Origin: Nostocales cyanobacterium LEGE 11386 | Lineage (GTDB): Bacteria; Cyanobacteriota; Cyanobacteriia; Cyanobacteriales; Nostocaceae | Length of the DNA stretch: 64,000 bases | Direction: 5' to 3' | Assembly: GCA_015207155.1 (NCBI GenBank) | Contig: JADEXK010000022.1 | Span: 18,430-82,429, forward strand | Shown: piece after piece, positions 61,855 to 64,000 of the stretch | Layout of the letters: each line of letters starts with the position of its first letter | Position numbering within the stretch: position 1 is the stretch's first letter | Translations under genes and position numbers: made by a program | The notes under the pieces: model-generated | Seen by the model: only the letters and a program-made list of their open reading frames with translations | Database searches by the model: none | Told to the model about the DNA's origin: nothing

Positions 61855-63903
61855 TCATAGGTTTGGTTTTAACATCTTTTCCTCGATTTCCTGCCACCAA
61901 GAGGGGAATTCTTCACCAACTGCGGCTGTTTTGCAATCAAGTATAAATTTATTTGCATAGAGATATTTGTCCTCTAGTGTTCTCAGTTCTTCCTTAGGTA
62001 AATCAATCATTTCTGGTGTAAGTTTGAAGGCATTTAGCAAAGTTGTTCGGAGTTCTTCAGCAAATTCCGTAAGTTTTTCCTGTGGTTCTTCATCATTGGG
62101 AATTTTAAATTGAAGTTTCTCTAGATTTACAGCTAGTTGACTAAATTCTTCATAATTAAAGATTTGTAATTTTTCAAGTTCACGCGTGGACTCAATAGCT
62201 TCGTTGATGGCGTAGGCGTAGGCGTTATTGATGGCGTAGGCGTTATTGATGGTGATGGTGTTGGCAATAACGATGGTGTTGGCGATGGCGATGGCGATGG
62301 CGTTAGCGTTGGTATAGGCGTTAGCAATGGCGATATTGTTGGCGATGGCGTTGGCAATTGCAATTGCACGTTTACCTACAGGCTGAATATCTCCTGCTGT
62401 TCCTGATGTGATCTCATCTGCCCAGTTTAATAATTCTTGCAATTTAGGTGTATTAATATACTTTTGGGATTCTTCTTGCATCAAAGACAACAAACTCCCT
62501 GCATTATCACCCATCAATTCTGCTGTTAATAAAAATACTTCTCGCCAGCGAGTATCTGTCAGGTGTTCTTGTACTAATTGCTCAATTTGCTCATTCTCAA
62601 TAATATATTGAGCAGTAAAATATTCCTGAAATGTCAGATGAGAGAACGAGTAAATACCAGCAGAGTCAAAACCCTGCGCTCGTTTAATTAATAAGCCGTG
62701 TTGCGCCTCTATAGCTTTTAGAACTTCTAAACTCTCATTAGTTGAAATATCTTTGAGATATTCAGCAATATATCTTTGAATTTCACTTTCCTCAAATAAA
62801 GCATATTGCTCTTGATTAAACTTACAATTAGCCACATAACTCAGAAGTTTCCGCTTGTCTTCTGGCGACAAATTACGATAACGTTCAACACCTAAATCTC
62901 GCTGAATGTTTCTGTGTTTATCCCATTGTTCTAAAAGCAGCTTTATTCCCCTTTGATATAATTGCGATCGCTTAGGGGGTAAATCTTCAGACTCACCGAA
63001 AATCCAGCAAGTCAAACTCAATAGGATGGGAGTTACAGCTAAATCAGCAATTTGCTTATTTTCTGGTAATCTTAGTCTTTTTAAGAATTTCGCTGTAAGT
63101 TCTTGATCCTGGTGAAGTGTGAATGTTGTAAACCAATTTTCAGCAAATTTTTCAACTTGTTGTGGCTTAAAATCAGCAACTTCAACGTAATCAAAATTTT
63201 CTAAGGTGTATTCTGTTGTTTGCGTTCTGCAAGTCAGGATAAAATGATTTTTGTAATACTGCGATTCGCGAGAAAATTCATCAATTTTCTTTTGAACATC
63301 TCGCCGGAAATCACTAGGGACTTCATCCAATCCATCCAGAAAAATTAAGACATTACCTTGCTTGAGAATTTGCTTTGTCTGTTCCTGATCTGACAAGTCA
63401 AATTCTTCATGAATTTTGTTTAGTAGATTGAACTGACTAGCATTTTTGATGTATCTAAGTTCAATCAAAATTGGGATGTATTCAGATTTAAATTCACCCT
63501 GACAACAAGCAATAGCTAAATGTCGTAAAAATGTAGTTTTACCTGCACCGGGTTGACCCAAAATCATTAATTTGTCGTGCTTTTTTGCTACTGTAAATCC
63601 ATCATTTCTATCTCCACGCTGCCCCATTCCCAAACGGTAAAAGTCATTTTGTAAATCCGAGTTTTGAAGTAGACTAGGAATTATTGCAAAAGTCTCACTA
63701 GAAATACTTTTTAAAACGTAAACATCCACATAAAGCTGGTCAACGTCAATCCGCTTACCATTCAATAACTTTATTTTGCTATATTCGTTTTGAATCTTAT
63801 CACAACATTGCGATCGCACTTGCTGCACTAGATCATCAATCGGCACATTCTTAAGCCCCCCCGAACCTGTACCGTAAGGATTCAGGTGCTGGGGTATTGA
63901 CAA
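61855..63903 (-). CDS. NACHT-domain NTPase (NLR-like) with short-period C-terminal repeat
   Basis: The 682-residue protein has an N-terminal helical module ([12 protein letters not shown]) and a NACHT ATPase with Walker [15 protein letters not shown] (about 115-128) and Walker [18 protein letters not shown]. The helical arm includes [12 protein letters not shown] and [17 protein letters not shown]. Bacterial NACHT proteins act in phage defence. Residues about 512-569 are a biased AIAIAN-type repeat of Ala, Ile, Asn, Tyr and Thr, followed by a charged C-terminal domain of about 110 residues. No separate effector domain is visible. It lies beside a toxin-antitoxin pair and an IS66-type orf. Confidence 0.88.
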   Translation of the reverse strand: MSIPQHLNPYGTGSGGLKNVPIDDLVQQVRSQCCDKIQNEYSKIKLLNGKRIDVDQLYVDVYVLKSISSETFAIIPSLLQNSDLQNDFYRLGMGQRGDRNDGFTVAKKHDKLMILGQPGAGKTTFLRHLAIACCQGEFKSEYIPILIELRYIKNASQFNLLNKIHEEFDLSDQEQTKQILKQGNVLIFLDGLDEVPSDFRRDVQKKIDEFSRESQYYKNHFILTCRTQTTEYTLENFDYVEVADFKPQQVEKFAENWFTTFTLHQDQELTAKFLKRLRLPENKQIADLAVTPILLSLTCWIFGESEDLPPKRSQLYQRGIKLLLEQWDKHRNIQRDLGVERYRNLSPEDKRKLLSYVANCKFNQEQYALFEESEIQRYIAEYLKDISTNESLEVLKAIEAQHGLLIKRAQGFDSAGIYSFSHLTFQEYFTAQYIIENEQIEQLVQEHLTDTRWREVFLLTAELMGDNAGSLLSLMQEESQKYINTPKLQELLNWADEITSGTAGDIQPVGKRAIAIANAIANNIAIANAYTNANAIAIAIANTIVIANTITINNAYAINNAYAYAINEAIESTRELEKLQIFNYEEFSQLAVNLEKLQFKIPNDEEPQEKLTEFAEELRTTLLNAFKLTPEMIDLPKEELRTLEDKYLYANKFILDCKTAAVGEEFPSWWQEIEEKMLKPNL
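62199..62369. repeat. Hexamer-rich degenerate tandem repeat inside the NACHT gene
   Basis: On the plus strand units such as GGCGAT, GGCGTT, GGCGTA and GATGGC recur over about 170 bases, all multiples of three. On the coding strand they give alternating Ala/Ile/Asn. In-frame slippage would change repeat length without breaking the protein. Confidence 0.8.
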
Positions 63904-63933
63904 GTGTGGTAGGGGAAGCAGAATATAGCAATT

Positions 63934-64000
63934 ATGGAAAAAGACCTGCCACCAAAACTAGACATTGAAACCCTAAAGCAGTTGGAGAAAGAGCAACTGG
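63934..64000 (+). CDS. Start of an IS66-type transposase gene (cut by the window end)
   Basis: The first 22 codons read MEKDLPPKLDIETLKQLEKEQ, which strongly resembles the N-terminus of cyanobacterial IS66-family transposases (MEK.LPP..D...L..L.KEQL). Only 67 bases are visible, so intactness and the IS end cannot be judged. It starts 30 bases from the divergent NACHT gene. Confidence 0.6.
   Translation, partial: MEKDLPPKLDIETLKQLEKEQL

Noticed and set aside
63904..63933. Left terminal repeat of an IS66 element between the NACHT gene and the orf
   Set aside because: Only 30 bases are available, and no recognisable IS66 terminal sequence can be paired without the other end.

Overview
The window comes from a filamentous, almost certainly heterocyst-forming cyanobacterium of the Nostoc/Anabaena type. 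The evidence is the frequent HIP1-type octamer (GCGATCGC), photosynthesis and carbon-concentration genes (psb27, ndhF, ndhD, ccmK3, ccmK4, a RbcR/PacR-type regulator), a HetZ-related protein, an SLH-domain porin, a PEP-CTERM protein, tandem heptamer repeats (STRR type) and an IS200/IS605 element carrying tnpB. I recognised no rRNA, tRNA or CRISPR array.

Layout. 1-6.1 kb is a phosphate and outer-membrane block: the end of an SphS-type histidine kinase, phoU, a Tat-exported PhoX phosphatase, a Crp-family regulator and an SLH/OprB porin. 6.1-12.2 kb holds two small conserved cyanobacterial proteins and a three-gene membrane glycosylation cluster (GT-C, GT2-GtrA fusion, GT-C). 12.5-16.2 kb holds cofH, psb27 and a secreted GHL10 hydrolase. 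16.3-18.4 kb is an AT-rich accessory pocket: a truncated Rpn/DUF4351 remnant and an HslV/proteasome-like Ntn hydrolase paired with a 73-residue protein. 18.6-28.3 kb holds polA, a PEP-CTERM protein, a HAD phosphatase, a DALR-domain protein, a Crp-family regulator with a candidate NtcA promoter, and a 4-Cys Ser/Thr kinase. 28.5-36.1 kb is the RbcR/PacR - NnrU - thioredoxin - ndhF - ndhD - menI block.

36.3-49.3 kb is the most unusual part. It contains an aminoglycoside-phosphotransferase-like kinase next to a HopA1-family protein, the enzyme pair that dehydrates Ser/Thr in class V lanthipeptides and thioamitides. A TMEM14 protein and a DUF815 ATPase follow. Next is a two-gene locus: a membrane-anchored coiled-coil TerB_C protein plus a DUF2791/BrxD-like ATPase. 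Then come a histidine kinase that has lost its phospho-accepting His and a STAND-like ATPase fused to a GGDEF domain.

49.3-58.8 kb holds an M61 protease, a Crp-family regulator, a PilB-like protein without the ATPase domain, the HetZ-related gene, ccmK3-ccmK4 and a purple-acid-type phosphatase. 58.7-64 kb is mobile and defence-related: an IS605 element that appears to have supplied the phosphatase gene's 3' end, a DUF29 gene, a ParDE toxin-antitoxin pair with a palindromic operator, a NACHT NTPase with a short-period A/I/N repeat, and the start of an IS66-type orf.

All assignments are from reading the sequence and recalled family signatures; no search was run.
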